Shown in pieces: positions 44,891 through 53,744 of a stretch of 64,000 bases of DNA. Below the pieces are notes generated by a model that made no database searches, was not told the DNA's origin, and saw only the letters and a list, made by a program, of their open reading frames with translations. The position numbers were made by a program, and so were the translations under genes. The stretch is from Neomoorella carbonis (GTDB lineage: Bacteria > Bacillota > DSM-521 > Neomoorellales > Neomoorellaceae). How positions within the stretch are numbered: the first letter of the stretch is position 1; each line of letters begins with the position of its first letter. The stretch lies in contig NZ_CP136420.1 in the NCBI RefSeq assembly GCF_045278715.1, forward strand, positions 620,001-684,000, written 5' to 3'.

Positions 44891-45634
44891 ATGGCCCACC
44901 ATTTTTTTCTGCCCGGTCCGGTTGTACCCGGAGAACCGGCCGTCCTGGAAGGGGAAAACGCGCATCACGCCCTCCGCGTCCTGCGCCTGCGGGTGGGAGA
45001 GACCATCTCCCTGGCCGACAGCCAGGGTCAGGGGTACCTGGCGGAAATCATCGCCATCAACAAAGACCGGGTGGTCGCCGCTGTCAAGGCCCCCCTGGAG
45101 AGCCCCGAGCCGCGGGTAAAAGTCACCCTCTACCAGGGCTGGCCCAAGGGCGATAAAATGGATTTTATCATCGAAAAATGTACAGAATTAGGGGTAGCCA
45201 GGATCGTCGTCCTCAATACGGAACGTTCCATCCCCCGGCCGGACCAGGACGCCTGTATCCGGCGGCGGGAACGCTGGCAGCACAAGGCTCGGGCAGCAGC
45301 CCGCCAGAGCCGGCGGCACTTGATCCCGGCGGTGGAGGGTCCCCTGGAACTCCCGGCGGCCCTGGCCGGCCTTAGCCCGGGCACCCTGTTGCTGGTGCCT
45401 TGGGAAGAAGAGCGCTCCTGCGACCTCAAGTCCATCCTCACTGTGGTCCCGGAGGAACAGGAACTGGCCCTGCTCATCGGCCCCGAAGGGGGCTTGAGCC
45501 GGGCGGAAGTTGACCTGGCCCGTAAATTTGGTGGTTTACCCGTAACCCTCGGCCCCCGCATCCTGAGGACGGAAACGGCCGGCCTGGTCTGCCTGGCTGC
45601 CATCATGTATGCCCTAGGGGAGCTGGGGGGCTGA
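44891..45634 (+). CDS. rsmE: 16S rRNA m3U1498 methyltransferase RsmE
   Basis: 247-residue SPOUT-fold methyltransferase that methylates U1498 of 16S rRNA. An N-terminal PUA-like domain (HHALRVLRLRVGETISLADSQGQGYLAEI) is followed by the knotted domain with LLIGPEGGLSRAEV and TLGPRILRTETAG, which bind SAM. The start ATG follows gtaggagggtgagc. In many Firmicutes prmA sits between dnaJ and rsmE; it is absent here. Confidence 0.94.
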   Translation: MAHHFFLPGPVVPGEPAVLEGENAHHALRVLRLRVGETISLADSQGQGYLAEIIAINKDRVVAAVKAPLESPEPRVKVTLYQGWPKGDKMDFIIEKCTELGVARIVVLNTERSIPRPDQDACIRRRERWQHKARAAARQSRRHLIPAVEGPLELPAALAGLSPGTLLLVPWEEERSCDLKSILTVVPEEQELALLIGPEGGLSRAEVDLARKFGGLPVTLGPRILRTETAGLVCLAAIMYALGELGG

Positions 45635-45677
45635 CGCCCCCTTCAGCGAGACATGAAAATTTATCTGGGCGTTAGGA

Positions 45678-45927
45678 TGGGGATATGTCCCGGAGCCGCG
45701 AATAGTGGAGCGCCGGTAACAGGACAGGCGAGGTGAGGCAACCGCTGCCGACGCCGAGGACGCCTGAGCGTACCTATGTGAGGGAATAACGTAATCTCAT
45801 AGAAGGAGTAAAGTTTGCGGAACCAGGAGCCTGTTCATGGGCAATCCGCAGGCGGCGAGCAGCGGTCCGAACCGAGCCGTAGTCCTGTCGGCGCGTAACT
45901 TCTGAGCGGCGCAGGGACATATCCCCA
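45678..45927 (+). ncRNA. Putative 250-nt structured RNA or RNA-like mobile element
   Basis: A region with no credible protein, bounded by a perfect 14-bp inverted repeat TGGGGATATGTCCC ... GGGACATATCCCCA, which would form a closing P1 helix. Inside are further stems: GGTA...TACC enclosing CAGGCG...CGCCTG (45725-45766), CTATG-T-GAG...CTCATAG (45774-45802), TGCGG...CCGCA (45816-45850), CGGT-CCGA-ACCG (45863-45874) and GCCG...CGGC (45876-45892). This looks like a multi-branched folded RNA. No known class could be assigned with confidence. The strand is assumed from the neighbours. Confidence 0.5.
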
Positions 45928-45976
45928 CCAGAAGGTACCATTTCTGGCGGAGAACCCTATTTTCGGAGGAACAGAG
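45928..45976 (+). other. Short hairpin leader before mtaB
   Basis: Directly after the structured element, CCAGAA and TTTCTGG can pair (about 45927-45947), followed by the mtaB ribosome binding site cggagga. No gene is seen here. Confidence 0.35.
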
Positions 45977-47344
45977 ATGAAACTCGTGCCCTCACCCCGG
46001 GTTGCCCTGGTAAGCCTGGGTTGCAAAGTCAACCAGAACGAACTGGAAGCCATGAAGCACCTTTTCCGGGAGGCTGGCTACGAGATCGTACCCTTCCCGG
46101 AAAAGGCCGACGTCTATGTCGTCCACACCTGCACCGTCACCCACATCAGCGACCGCAAGTCGCGACAGTACATCCGCCGCGCCCTGCGGGCCAACCCGGA
46201 AGCAGTGGTGGCCGTTACCGGCTGCTATGCCCAGGTAGCCCCGGAGGAGGTGCTGGCTATTCCCGGCGTTGATGTAATCGTCGGTACCCGGGACCGGCAC
46301 CGGCTGGTAGAATTAGTAGAAAAAGCACGTGAGGAAGGTACTCCAGTTAACGCCGTCCGCGCCCATGAGCCCGGCGAAACCTTTGAGGAATTGCCCCTGG
46401 TAGAAGTGAGCAGGGCGCGGGCTTTCCTGAAGATTCAGGAAGGTTGCGAGGAATTCTGTACTTACTGCATCGTGCCTTATGCCCGCGGGCCCTTACGCAG
46501 TCGGGCACCAGAAGCGATCCTGGCCGAGGTGGAGCGCCTGGTAGCTGACGGTTATCTGGAAATAGTCCTCACCGGCGTTCACACCGGCGCCTATGGCCGC
46601 GACCTTCCCGGAGGTATAGACCTGGCCGGTCTGCTGAAAAAAATTGTCCGGGTCCCGGGGCTGCAGCGCCTTCGCATCAGTTCCATTGATCCCCTCGATT
46701 TTACCCCCGAATTGAAGGCTGTGCTAACGGGGGAAGAGGTTATCTGTCCCCATTACCATATCCCCCTCCAGAGTGGTGATGATACCATCCTGCAAAGAAT
46801 GGGACGCCATTACAGCAGCCATTACTACCTGGAGTTAATCGCTTCCTTGCGCTCCAGGCGGCCCCGGGCAGCCTTTACCAGCGACGTCATGGTCGGCTTT
46901 CCAGGGGAAACAGAGGAGCAGTTTCAAAATACCATGGTGGTAGTCAAGGAAGCAGCCCTGGCCGCGATCCATGTTTTTCCTTATTCCCCGCGCCGGGGTA
47001 CGCCGGCGGCGGCCATGCCTGATCAAGTAGCCCCCGAGGTAAAAAAGGAGCGGGAACGGCGGCTCCTGCAGCTGGGGCGCCGCCTGGCCCGCCAGTATGC
47101 CCGGGAATTTTTAAACGAGATCATGGCGGTACTGGTTGAAAGACCTTTGCCCGGTCAGCCGGGGGTTTACGAAGGCCATACCGGCAATTACCTGAACGTA
47201 GCCTTTCCGGCGGAAAGGGATTTGACGGGAGAACTCGTCTCGGTAAGGCTTAAGGAATTACGGGGAGGTTTAATCTGGGGCAAATTAGAAAAAGATGTTA
47301 GGGAGAAGCAGGAAAATGGCCCTGGAGAGAGAAATAAAATTTAG
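45977..47344 (+). CDS. mtaB: tRNA t6A37 methylthiotransferase MtaB
   Basis: 455-residue radical SAM enzyme that converts t6A to ms2t6A at position 37 of tRNAs reading ANN codons. The N-terminal UPF0004 domain has VSLGCKVNQNELEAM and CTVTHISDRKSRQYIRRA. The radical SAM motif is CEEFCTYC, followed by HIPLQSGDD and a C-terminal TRAM domain. The ATG start follows cggagga. The dnaJ-rsmE-mtaB order is common in Firmicutes. Confidence 0.94.
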   Translation: MKLVPSPRVALVSLGCKVNQNELEAMKHLFREAGYEIVPFPEKADVYVVHTCTVTHISDRKSRQYIRRALRANPEAVVAVTGCYAQVAPEEVLAIPGVDVIVGTRDRHRLVELVEKAREEGTPVNAVRAHEPGETFEELPLVEVSRARAFLKIQEGCEEFCTYCIVPYARGPLRSRAPEAILAEVERLVADGYLEIVLTGVHTGAYGRDLPGGIDLAGLLKKIVRVPGLQRLRISSIDPLDFTPELKAVLTGEEVICPHYHIPLQSGDDTILQRMGRHYSSHYYLELIASLRSRRPRAAFTSDVMVGFPGETEEQFQNTMVVVKEAALAAIHVFPYSPRRGTPAAAMPDQVAPEVKKERERRLLQLGRRLARQYAREFLNEIMAVLVERPLPGQPGVYEGHTGNYLNVAFPAERDLTGELVSVRLKELRGGLIWGKLEKDVREKQENGPGERNKI

Positions 47345-47371
47345 TATAGCATTACGAAGGGAGTAAATCAC

Positions 47372-47716
47372 GTGGCCGAGGAATGTATCTTTTGTAAAAT
47401 AGCCGGGGGTCAGCTCCCGGCCGAGGTGGTTTACCAGGATGAGCAGGTGGTAGCCTTTAAAGATATCCGGCCGGTAGCCCCGGTACATATTTTAATTATC
47501 CCCAGGAAGCATATACCCGATCTCACGGCTATTACCCCGGAAGACAAAGAGCTGCTCGGCCACATCCACCTAGTGGCGGTGCAAATTGCCCGCGAACTGG
47601 GCCTGGCCGAGCGCGGTTTTCGCCTGGTAAATAATTGTAAAGAAGAGGGCGGACAGGTTATTTACCACCTCCATTTTCATCTTCTGGGAGGACGGCCCCT
47701 GCAAATCCTGGGTTGA
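47372..47716 (+). CDS. HIT-family nucleotide-binding protein
   Basis: 114-residue histidine-triad protein of the HinT group, which hydrolyses purine nucleotide phosphoramidates. The N-terminus CIFCKIAGGQLPAEVVYQDE and the catalytic triad HLHFHLLGG are typical; two zinc-binding Cys lie near the start. The GTG start follows gaagggag. It is 27 bp downstream of mtaB and likely in the same transcript. The rpsU promoter -35 overlaps its stop codon. Confidence 0.92.
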   Translation: MAEECIFCKIAGGQLPAEVVYQDEQVVAFKDIRPVAPVHILIIPRKHIPDLTAITPEDKELLGHIHLVAVQIARELGLAERGFRLVNNCKEEGGQVIYHLHFHLLGGRPLQILG

Positions 47717-47741
47717 CGCCAAAAAAAGGATAGAGTATAAT
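47713..47741 (+). promoter_or_regulatory. SigA promoter of rpsU
   Basis: TTGACG, 17-bp spacer, TATAAT. The -10 is a perfect consensus. The -35 overlaps the stop codon of the HIT gene. The predicted start of transcription is near 47748, about 57 bases before rpsU. Confidence 0.85.
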
Positions 47742-47804
47742 TAACATCATGTTGAGCTTTTGCAGGTAGCATCCACCGGGTGGCGGGGGGGAGGGAAGCA
47801 AGGG

Positions 47805-47981
47805 TTGAGCGAGGTTAGAATTGGCAAAAATGAATCCATTGATGCCGCTTTGAAGCGGTTCAAGCGTATCTGTCAGAAGGCAGGCATTCTTTCAGAAGCC
47901 CGGCGTCGGGAACACTACGAAAAACCCAGCGTCAGGCGCAAGAAAAAATCCGAAGCGGCTCGCAAACGTCGCTGGCACTGA
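47805..47981 (+). CDS. rpsU: 30S ribosomal protein S21
   Basis: 58-residue basic ribosomal protein. It reads SEVRIGKNESIDAALKRFKR and ends in KKKSEAARKRRWH, typical of S21. The true start is TTG 47805, preceded by gggggagggaag, not the upstream opening of the frame. It has its own strong promoter and a terminator at 48046, so it is a separate transcription unit. Confidence 0.94.
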   Translation: MSEVRIGKNESIDAALKRFKRICQKAGILSEARRREHYEKPSVRRKKKSEAARKRRWH

Positions 47982-48045
47982 AACAGAGTATGTTACCTCC
48001 CTCTGGCTGATATTTTTCCCGGTGGCCAGCTTTCCTGGAATTCAG

Positions 48046-48073
48046 GCCCGGTCCGTCAGGACCGGGCTTTTTT
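48046..48073 (+). terminator. Terminator after rpsU
   Basis: GCCCGGTCC-GTCA-GGACCGGGC followed by six T; perfect 9-bp stem. Confidence 0.92.
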
Positions 48074-48124
48074 ACGGTCTTTTTTGCCCTGCCTTTGCAT
48101 AAAGTAGTGGCAGGAGGGGACAGG

Positions 48125-48427
48125 ATGGGGAAAAATCGTTCCCGGCGCAATTTAATAGACAGAGCCCGGCGGCTGGAAAGGGCTGTTACCGAATATTTAG
48201 AGCTACCGGCAGATGCCGTCCTGGACCTGCCGCGCCTGACCCTGGTAGGCAACAGCCGGCTGGTAGTGGAAAACCACCGGGGCATCAGCGAGTACCAGCC
48301 GGACCTGGTGCGCCTGAAACTCAGTACCGGCGAACTGGAGATCAAGGGGACAGGCATACTCCTGCGGGAGATCAAGCCGGACGCCATCGCCCTGGAAGGC
48401 ACCATTCAGTCCCTGAGATTTTTATAA
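48125..48427 (+). CDS. yqfC: Sporulation protein YqfC
   Basis: 100-residue protein of the YqfC/YabP-like family, produced in the mother cell during sporulation in Bacillus. Typical segments are DLPRLTLVGNSRLVVENHRGISEY and IKGTGILLREIKPDAIALEGTI. The ATG at 48125 after aggagggga is chosen over the upstream in-frame ATG at 48095. It precedes yqfD by 30 bp, the conserved pairing seen in spore formers. Confidence 0.92.
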   Translation: MGKNRSRRNLIDRARRLERAVTEYLELPADAVLDLPRLTLVGNSRLVVENHRGISEYQPDLVRLKLSTGELEIKGTGILLREIKPDAIALEGTIQSLRFL

Positions 48428-48457
48428 TTATTATTTTTACAGGGGAGGAAGAAACCG

Positions 48458-49714
48458 GTGGCCTGGCGCAGCTGGCTGACTTACCTGGAGGGCTATCTGG
48501 TACTTACCATCAGCGGTGACGACCCGGAAGGCTTTCTCAATCTGGCCCTGGCCAGGAATATCTGCTTTTGGGATATTACCATTAACAGGAACGGCAGCAT
48601 CCAGGCAAAAGTGAAGGCCGGCGAATACCGCGCCCTGCGCCCCCTGGCCCGGCAGAGCCGTTGCCGGGTCCGTATTGTGGACAAGCGGGGCTGGCCCTTT
48701 TTCAGCCGCCGCCTGCGGGGGCGGCAGGTACTGCTCCTGGGCAGTATTTTCTTTTTACTGGCCATCTACCTCCTGTCCACTTTTATCTGGGTGGTGGAAG
48801 TCAGGCCGGGAAACGGGCCGTTACGTCGGGTAACGCCGGCCCAGGTCATGGCCGCGGCTAGGGCGGAAGGCTTAAAGCCCGGGGCCAGGAAAAGCGCTCT
48901 CGATATCCGCGCCCTGGAGCACGCCCTGGAGCGCCGTATGCCCCAGGTAGCCTGGGTAGGTATCCGCTTCCAGGGTACCAGAGCCGAGATCACCGTGGTA
49001 GAGAAGGCAGCCCTTCCCGGTGAGGAAGCCTCTGACCGGCCGGCCAGTATTATTGCCGCCAAAGACGGGGTAATAAAGGATATCCTGGTCATCAATGGTG
49101 AGGGCAGGGTAAAGGCCGGTGATACGGTCCGGCAAGGACAAATATTGATTTCAGGCCTCGTTTTGCCTTCCCAGCCGGAAAAAAAGCCGGGCGAGGCAGG
49201 TTCTCCTGAGCAGCCCCTCTCCCCACCTCGCCTCGTCCGCGCGCGGGGTATTGTGCGGGCCCGGGTCTGGTATGAAGGGGAAAAAGAGATCAATCGCCGG
49301 CAGGTCCAGGAAGTGCCAACCGGCCGGCAGCAGACGACGATAATGGTGCAGGTGCCCGGCCGCCGCTATATCTTGAAAGGACCGGAACGGCCTTCCTATA
49401 CCAATTACCGCCAGGAAAATAAAGTTATGGTTTTGCCATCCTGGAGGAATTTTATCCTGCCCGTCGAACTCATTATTACGACCTATTATGAAGTCCAGGT
49501 CCGGTACCGGCAGCTTGCTTATGAAGAAGCAGTAAGGGCTGCCGGCGAGCAGACCCTGGCGGAACTCAAGGAAAAATTACCACCTGGAGCCAGCATTACG
49601 GGGCAGAAGATAGTTCCCTTAAGCAAACCCGAAGATGAAGTAGTGCGTGTCCGGGCCTGGGTGGAAACGGAAGAGGACATCGGCCAGGTTGTTCCCCTTA
49701 GCGGCAGCAGTTAA
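48458..49714 (+). CDS. yqfD: Sporulation protein YqfD
   Basis: 418-residue membrane protein required in sporulation of Bacillus, of unknown biochemical activity. The N-terminal domain (WRSWLTYLEGYLVLTISG) is followed by a transmembrane helix (about residues 90-108, VLLLGSIFFLLAIYLLSTFI) and a large extracytoplasmic region with a FtsQ/POTRA-like part. The GTG start follows aggggaggaag. It lies in an operon with yqfC; phoH downstream has its own promoter. Confidence 0.91.
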   Translation: MAWRSWLTYLEGYLVLTISGDDPEGFLNLALARNICFWDITINRNGSIQAKVKAGEYRALRPLARQSRCRVRIVDKRGWPFFSRRLRGRQVLLLGSIFFLLAIYLLSTFIWVVEVRPGNGPLRRVTPAQVMAAARAEGLKPGARKSALDIRALEHALERRMPQVAWVGIRFQGTRAEITVVEKAALPGEEASDRPASIIAAKDGVIKDILVINGEGRVKAGDTVRQGQILISGLVLPSQPEKKPGEAGSPEQPLSPPRLVRARGIVRARVWYEGEKEINRRQVQEVPTGRQQTTIMVQVPGRRYILKGPERPSYTNYRQENKVMVLPSWRNFILPVELIITTYYEVQVRYRQLAYEEAVRAAGEQTLAELKEKLPPGASITGQKIVPLSKPEDEVVRVRAWVETEEDIGQVVPLSGSS

Positions 49715-49735
49715 AAGGCAAGCAAGGCAGTAGCC

Positions 49736-49764
49736 TTTACGCTGGCTGATGTATATGCTAAAAT
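49736..49764 (+). promoter_or_regulatory. Probable SigA promoter of phoH
   Basis: TTTACG, 17-bp spacer, TAAAAT, 28 bp before the phoH start. The -35 has two mismatches to consensus. Confidence 0.6.
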
Positions 49765-49791
49765 AAAACGATTAAGATTATAAAGGAGCTG

Positions 49792-50793
49792 ATGGATAAA
49801 GCCTTGACCAACAATTACGAAACCCGGCTGACAGTTGGCAGCAACGGCGAGGCTGTCAATCTTTTTGGTCACCAGGATGAGAACCTGAAATTTATTGAGA
49901 GCCATACCTCAGCCCGCATCGTAGCCCGGGGGAATGAGCTGACTTTAAGCGGGACGCGCCAGGAAGTGGAGGAACTGGAAAGACTATTCCGGCAGTTAAT
50001 TAAACTGGCCCGTTCCGGTATGACCATTAATACAGCAACCATTAACTACACCTGGAACCTGGTCCGGCGCCAGGATGGCATGGCGGGCCAGACCGACCTG
50101 GCCCAGGCCCTGGGGGAGGTGCTTTACGTTACTCCCCGGGGCAAACAGATTCGCCCGAAAACCCTGGGGCAGCTCCGCTATGTCCAGGCCATGCGCCGTT
50201 ACGATATCGTCTTTGGCATTGGTCCGGCCGGCACCGGGAAAACCTACCTGGCCGTAGTTATGGCCGTCAATGCCCTCCGGTCCCGCAGTGTGGAACGGAT
50301 AATACTCGCCCGGCCGGCGGTTGAGGCCGGGGAAAAGCTGGGCTTCCTGCCCGGCGACCTGCAGGAAAAGGTTAACCCCTATCTCCGGCCCCTTTATGAC
50401 GGCCTTTATGATATTTTAGGTATGGAAACGGCACAAAAGTATATGGAAAAAAATATTATAGAAGTAGCGCCCCTGGCCTATATGCGGGGGCGTACCCTGG
50501 ATGACGCCTTCATTATCCTGGATGAAGCCCAGAACACTACTTCCGAACAGATGAAGATGTTCCTCACCCGTATCGGTTTTGGCTCCCGGGCCGTCATTAC
50601 CGGCGACGTTACCCAGGTGGACCTGCCCCGGGATACGACTTCCGGCCTGGTAGAAGCCCAGCGGATCTTGAGGGGGATTGAGGGTATTGCCATTGAGTAT
50701 CTGACCGAGGCTGACGTTGTCCGCCATCCCCTCGTCCAGGAGATCATCAAGGCCTATGAGAGGAGTGACCGGATGTGCCATGGCAGCGGCTAA
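49792..50793 (+). CDS. PhoH-family ATPase
   Basis: 333-residue P-loop protein of the PhoH/PhoL group, linked to RNA metabolism by its fixed pairing with ybeY. The N-terminal KH-like region (about residues 20-70) precedes a Walker A GPAGTGKT (about 144) and Walker B FIILDEAQN. The ATG start follows aggagctg. Its end overlaps the start of the PgpH gene by 19 bp. Confidence 0.92.
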   Translation: MDKALTNNYETRLTVGSNGEAVNLFGHQDENLKFIESHTSARIVARGNELTLSGTRQEVEELERLFRQLIKLARSGMTINTATINYTWNLVRRQDGMAGQTDLAQALGEVLYVTPRGKQIRPKTLGQLRYVQAMRRYDIVFGIGPAGTGKTYLAVVMAVNALRSRSVERIILARPAVEAGEKLGFLPGDLQEKVNPYLRPLYDGLYDILGMETAQKYMEKNIIEVAPLAYMRGRTLDDAFIILDEAQNTTSEQMKMFLTRIGFGSRAVITGDVTQVDLPRDTTSGLVEAQRILRGIEGIAIEYLTEADVVRHPLVQEIIKAYERSDRMCHGSG

Positions 50794-52940
50794 AAGGGTT
50801 AATGCACCCGCTGCTGGCCCGGCTTGGTCCTAAATTTTTACGAACCAGGGTCATCTGGGGGATGGCCCTGTTTGCCGTTGCCGTTGCCATTATGGCCCTG
50901 GATTACCTGCCGCAAAAGCTGGATTTAAAGGTGGGGCAGCCCAGCCCCCAGGATTTCAAGGCACCCCAGGGCATTGTTTATGAAAGTGAGGTTTTAACCC
51001 AAAAGGCCAGGGAAGAAGCGGCCCGGCAGGTAACTCCCGTTTACCGGGTGGACAGTTCGGTAGTAACTGCTTTGACCGGTCAGGTAGATAATATTTTCCA
51101 GGAAATAAAGGAGATTAACAATAGTACCGGTGACAGCAGCGAACGGGTGGCACGTTTAAAGAACCGGTTGAGCCAGTTAAAATTGACTGCTCCCACCCTC
51201 CAGGCCCTGGCGGCAGCCGATGCCGCTACCCTCAATAACCTGGCCGGCATGACCAAGAATATTGTCAGCCAGGTAATGAATGAGGCCGTACCCCAGGATG
51301 CCGTGAGTACCGCCCGGGACAAGATGCTGGCTGCCGTTGAGACGGCGGGAATAGAAGCCAGGTATAAACCTGCCGTGGCAGCCATTATCCAGAACCTGGA
51401 ATTAAAACCCAATCTCATCTATGACGTTGCCGCCACCTTGCAGAAGCGGGAGAAGGCTGCCGCCGAGGTGAGCCCGGTCCAGGTAACCATCCGTCAGAAT
51501 GAAAAAATCGTCAGCGATGGAGAACTGGTGACGGCGGAAGATATCGAAGCCCTGCAGAAGCTGGGCCTCCTGCGTTCCGGGGCTTCGTGGGGAGCTTTAC
51601 TGGGCCTTATTTTTTTCCAGGCCCTCCTGGTAGCCCTGTTGCTCCTGTATTTACGCTTTTTTAAGCCGGATATTTATAACAGCAACCAGCTGCTGCTCTT
51701 GCTCGGGCTTTTATGGTTGATTTTCCTTATCTTTTCCCGGGGTGTGGCCGCCATCAGCCTGGGTGGCCGGGCAGAATTTACCCGCCTGGTGGGATATCTT
51801 ATGCCGGTAGCCGCCGGTTCCATGCTGGTGGCCATCCTCATCGATGCCCAGGTGGCCGTTATTTTTACCATCTTCCTGGCCCTGCAGGCAGGGATCATCG
51901 GCGGTATCTACTACCAGTTTACAGCCATGGGCGTCGTCAGCGGCCTGGTGGGTATTTACTGTGTCACCCATTTAAGCCAGCGTTCCGATCTCGCCCGTTC
52001 CAGCCTCTTTTTGATGCTGGCCGGCCTGTTTAGCGTCGTCGCCCTGGAGCTGATGATGAATCATACCCTGTCCCAGCTGAGCATCGCCGCGGCCCTGGCC
52101 CTGGCCAACGGCCTGCTTTCAACGGTCTTAACCATCGGCTTCCTGCCCTTTCTGGAAAACAGCTTCGGCATCACCACGGCGGTGAAGCTCCTGGAGCTTT
52201 CCAATCCCAATCATCCCTTATTAAAGCGCCTGCTCCTGGAAGCTCCGGGCACTTACCACCACAGCATCCTGGTGGGGAACCTGGCCGAGGCGGCGGCCGA
52301 TGCCGTGGGGGCCGATTCCCTCCTGGCCCGGGTAGGAGCCTATTACCATGATATCGGGAAGCTGAAGCGGCCCTACTTTTTCATTGAAAACCAGGTGACG
52401 GCCGAGAACCCCCATGACCGGCTGGCCCCGACTTTAAGTACCCTCATCATTTCCTGCCATGTCAAAGACGGCCTGGAAATGGCGCGGGAGTATCGCCTGC
52501 CCCGGGTTATCCAGGATATTATTGCCCAGCATCACGGCGCCAGCTTGATGACCTATTTCTACCACAAAGCCCGGGAAAGCAGCCGGGGCGACAGTGTCAA
52601 TGAAAACGACTTTCGCTATGAAGGGCCGATCCCCCGGAGCAAAGAAGCCGCCATAGTCATGCTGGCCGACAGCGTCGAAGCCGGCATCCGCTCCCTGCCC
52701 AGGCCCACACCCGGCCGCATGGAGGGTTTTGTGCGCAAGATTATCCGGGAAAAGCTGGACGACGGCCAGCTGGAGGCCAGTGATTTAACGTTTCGGGAAC
52801 TGGCTGTTATCGCCGAGGCCTTTATGCGCGTCTTAAACGGCATCTTTCACACCCGGGTGGAATACCCGGAAGTGGTTCTCAGGGAAATGGAAAGGAGAAA
52901 AAATCGCAATGGAGTGCTCCATAAACAATCAGCAGGATGA
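50775..52940 (+). CDS. pgpH: 7TM-HD domain protein, PgpH-type c-di-AMP phosphodiesterase
   Basis: 721-residue membrane protein. An N-terminal extracytoplasmic 7TMR-HDED domain (about residues 50-260) is followed by about seven helices (about 270-470) and a cytoplasmic HD domain. The catalytic residues are visible: HHSILVGNLAEA, YYHDIGK and QHHGASL. PgpH enzymes degrade cyclic di-AMP and so tune potassium and cell-wall homeostasis. The GTG at 50775 has the site gaggag; ATG 50802 is an alternative. Confidence 0.9.
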   Translation: MPWQRLKGLMHPLLARLGPKFLRTRVIWGMALFAVAVAIMALDYLPQKLDLKVGQPSPQDFKAPQGIVYESEVLTQKAREEAARQVTPVYRVDSSVVTALTGQVDNIFQEIKEINNSTGDSSERVARLKNRLSQLKLTAPTLQALAAADAATLNNLAGMTKNIVSQVMNEAVPQDAVSTARDKMLAAVETAGIEARYKPAVAAIIQNLELKPNLIYDVAATLQKREKAAAEVSPVQVTIRQNEKIVSDGELVTAEDIEALQKLGLLRSGASWGALLGLIFFQALLVALLLLYLRFFKPDIYNSNQLLLLLGLLWLIFLIFSRGVAAISLGGRAEFTRLVGYLMPVAAGSMLVAILIDAQVAVIFTIFLALQAGIIGGIYYQFTAMGVVSGLVGIYCVTHLSQRSDLARSSLFLMLAGLFSVVALELMMNHTLSQLSIAAALALANGLLSTVLTIGFLPFLENSFGITTAVKLLELSNPNHPLLKRLLLEAPGTYHHSILVGNLAEAAADAVGADSLLARVGAYYHDIGKLKRPYFFIENQVTAENPHDRLAPTLSTLIISCHVKDGLEMAREYRLPRVIQDIIAQHHGASLMTYFYHKARESSRGDSVNENDFRYEGPIPRSKEAAIVMLADSVEAGIRSLPRPTPGRMEGFVRKIIREKLDDGQLEASDLTFRELAVIAEAFMRVLNGIFHTRVEYPEVVLREMERRKNRNGVLHKQSAG

Positions 52941-53379
52941 TTACCCCCTGGGGGAGGAACTAATATCCTTACTGGAAAAGGTTCTCCAGGAGGCCGCTGC
53001 TGTGGAGGGAGTGGACCCGGGAGCCGAAGTGGGCCTGACCCTGGTCGATGACGCTGCCATCCAGGACCTCAACCGGACCTACCGGGGTGTTGATGCCCCT
53101 ACCGACGTCCTCTCCTTTGCTTTGGAAGAAACAAGTCCCGGGGAACCTGCTTATTTCGACCCGCGGGTGGACAGGCTCCTGGGGGATATCGTTGTTTCGG
53201 TACCAACGGCTGTCCGCCAGGCGCAAAACTACGGCCACTCCCTGGCCAGGGAACTGGCTTTTCTCACCGTGCACGGTTTCCTGCACCTCCTCGGTTATGA
53301 CCACGGCACGGAAGATGCAGCCGCCAGGATGGAGGCGCGCCAGGAAGATATACTGACCCGGGTGGGGCTGAAGCGGTAA
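52909..53379 (+). CDS. ybeY: Endoribonuclease YbeY
   Basis: 156-residue zinc-dependent RNase for 16S rRNA 3'-end maturation and ribosome quality control. The zinc motif HGFLHLLGYDH (HxxxHxxxxxH) and NRTYRGVDAPTDVLSFAL are intact. The start overlaps pgpH by 32 bp, and the last base of its stop is the first base of the next gene's ATG (TAATG), so translation is tightly coupled. Confidence 0.95.
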   Translation: MECSINNQQDDYPLGEELISLLEKVLQEAAAVEGVDPGAEVGLTLVDDAAIQDLNRTYRGVDAPTDVLSFALEETSPGEPAYFDPRVDRLLGDIVVSVPTAVRQAQNYGHSLARELAFLTVHGFLHLLGYDHGTEDAAARMEARQEDILTRVGLKR

Positions 53380-53720
53380 TGCCGGCCAAATTCCGGGCCG
53401 CCCTGGCCGGGATTGTCTACTGCCTGCGGACCCAGGTTAATATGGCCATTCACCTGGCAGCTATGATGGCCGTCATCGGCGCCGGCTGGTATTTCCACGT
53501 GCAGCCCTGGGAATGGGCGGCCCTGACCATAGCCATCACCATGGTCCTGGCTGCGGAGACCTTCAATACAGCGGTAGAAGTGACCGTAAACCTTTATACG
53601 AGTAAATACCATCCCCTGGCGCGCATCGCCAAGGACGTCGCCGCCGGGGCCGTTTTAATTACTGCCCTGGGGGCGGTAGCCGTGGCGTACATCATTTTTG
53701 GCCCGCGCCTGGGCTTCTAG
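53379..53720 (+). CDS. dgkA: Diacylglycerol/undecaprenol kinase family protein
   Basis: 113-residue membrane kinase with three hydrophobic helices. In Gram-positive bacteria this family phosphorylates undecaprenol for lipid-carrier recycling. The signature is visible as AAETFNTAVEVTVNLYTSKYHPLARIAKDVAAGAVL; the family usually has Asp at the position of Asn in VTVN. It starts at ATG overlapping the ybeY stop. The ybeY-dgkA-cdd-era order is conserved. Confidence 0.88.
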   Translation: MPAKFRAALAGIVYCLRTQVNMAIHLAAMMAVIGAGWYFHVQPWEWAALTIAITMVLAAETFNTAVEVTVNLYTSKYHPLARIAKDVAAGAVLITALGAVAVAYIIFGPRLGF

Positions 53721-53744
53721 GCGGCTTACCCGGGCGAGCACATT

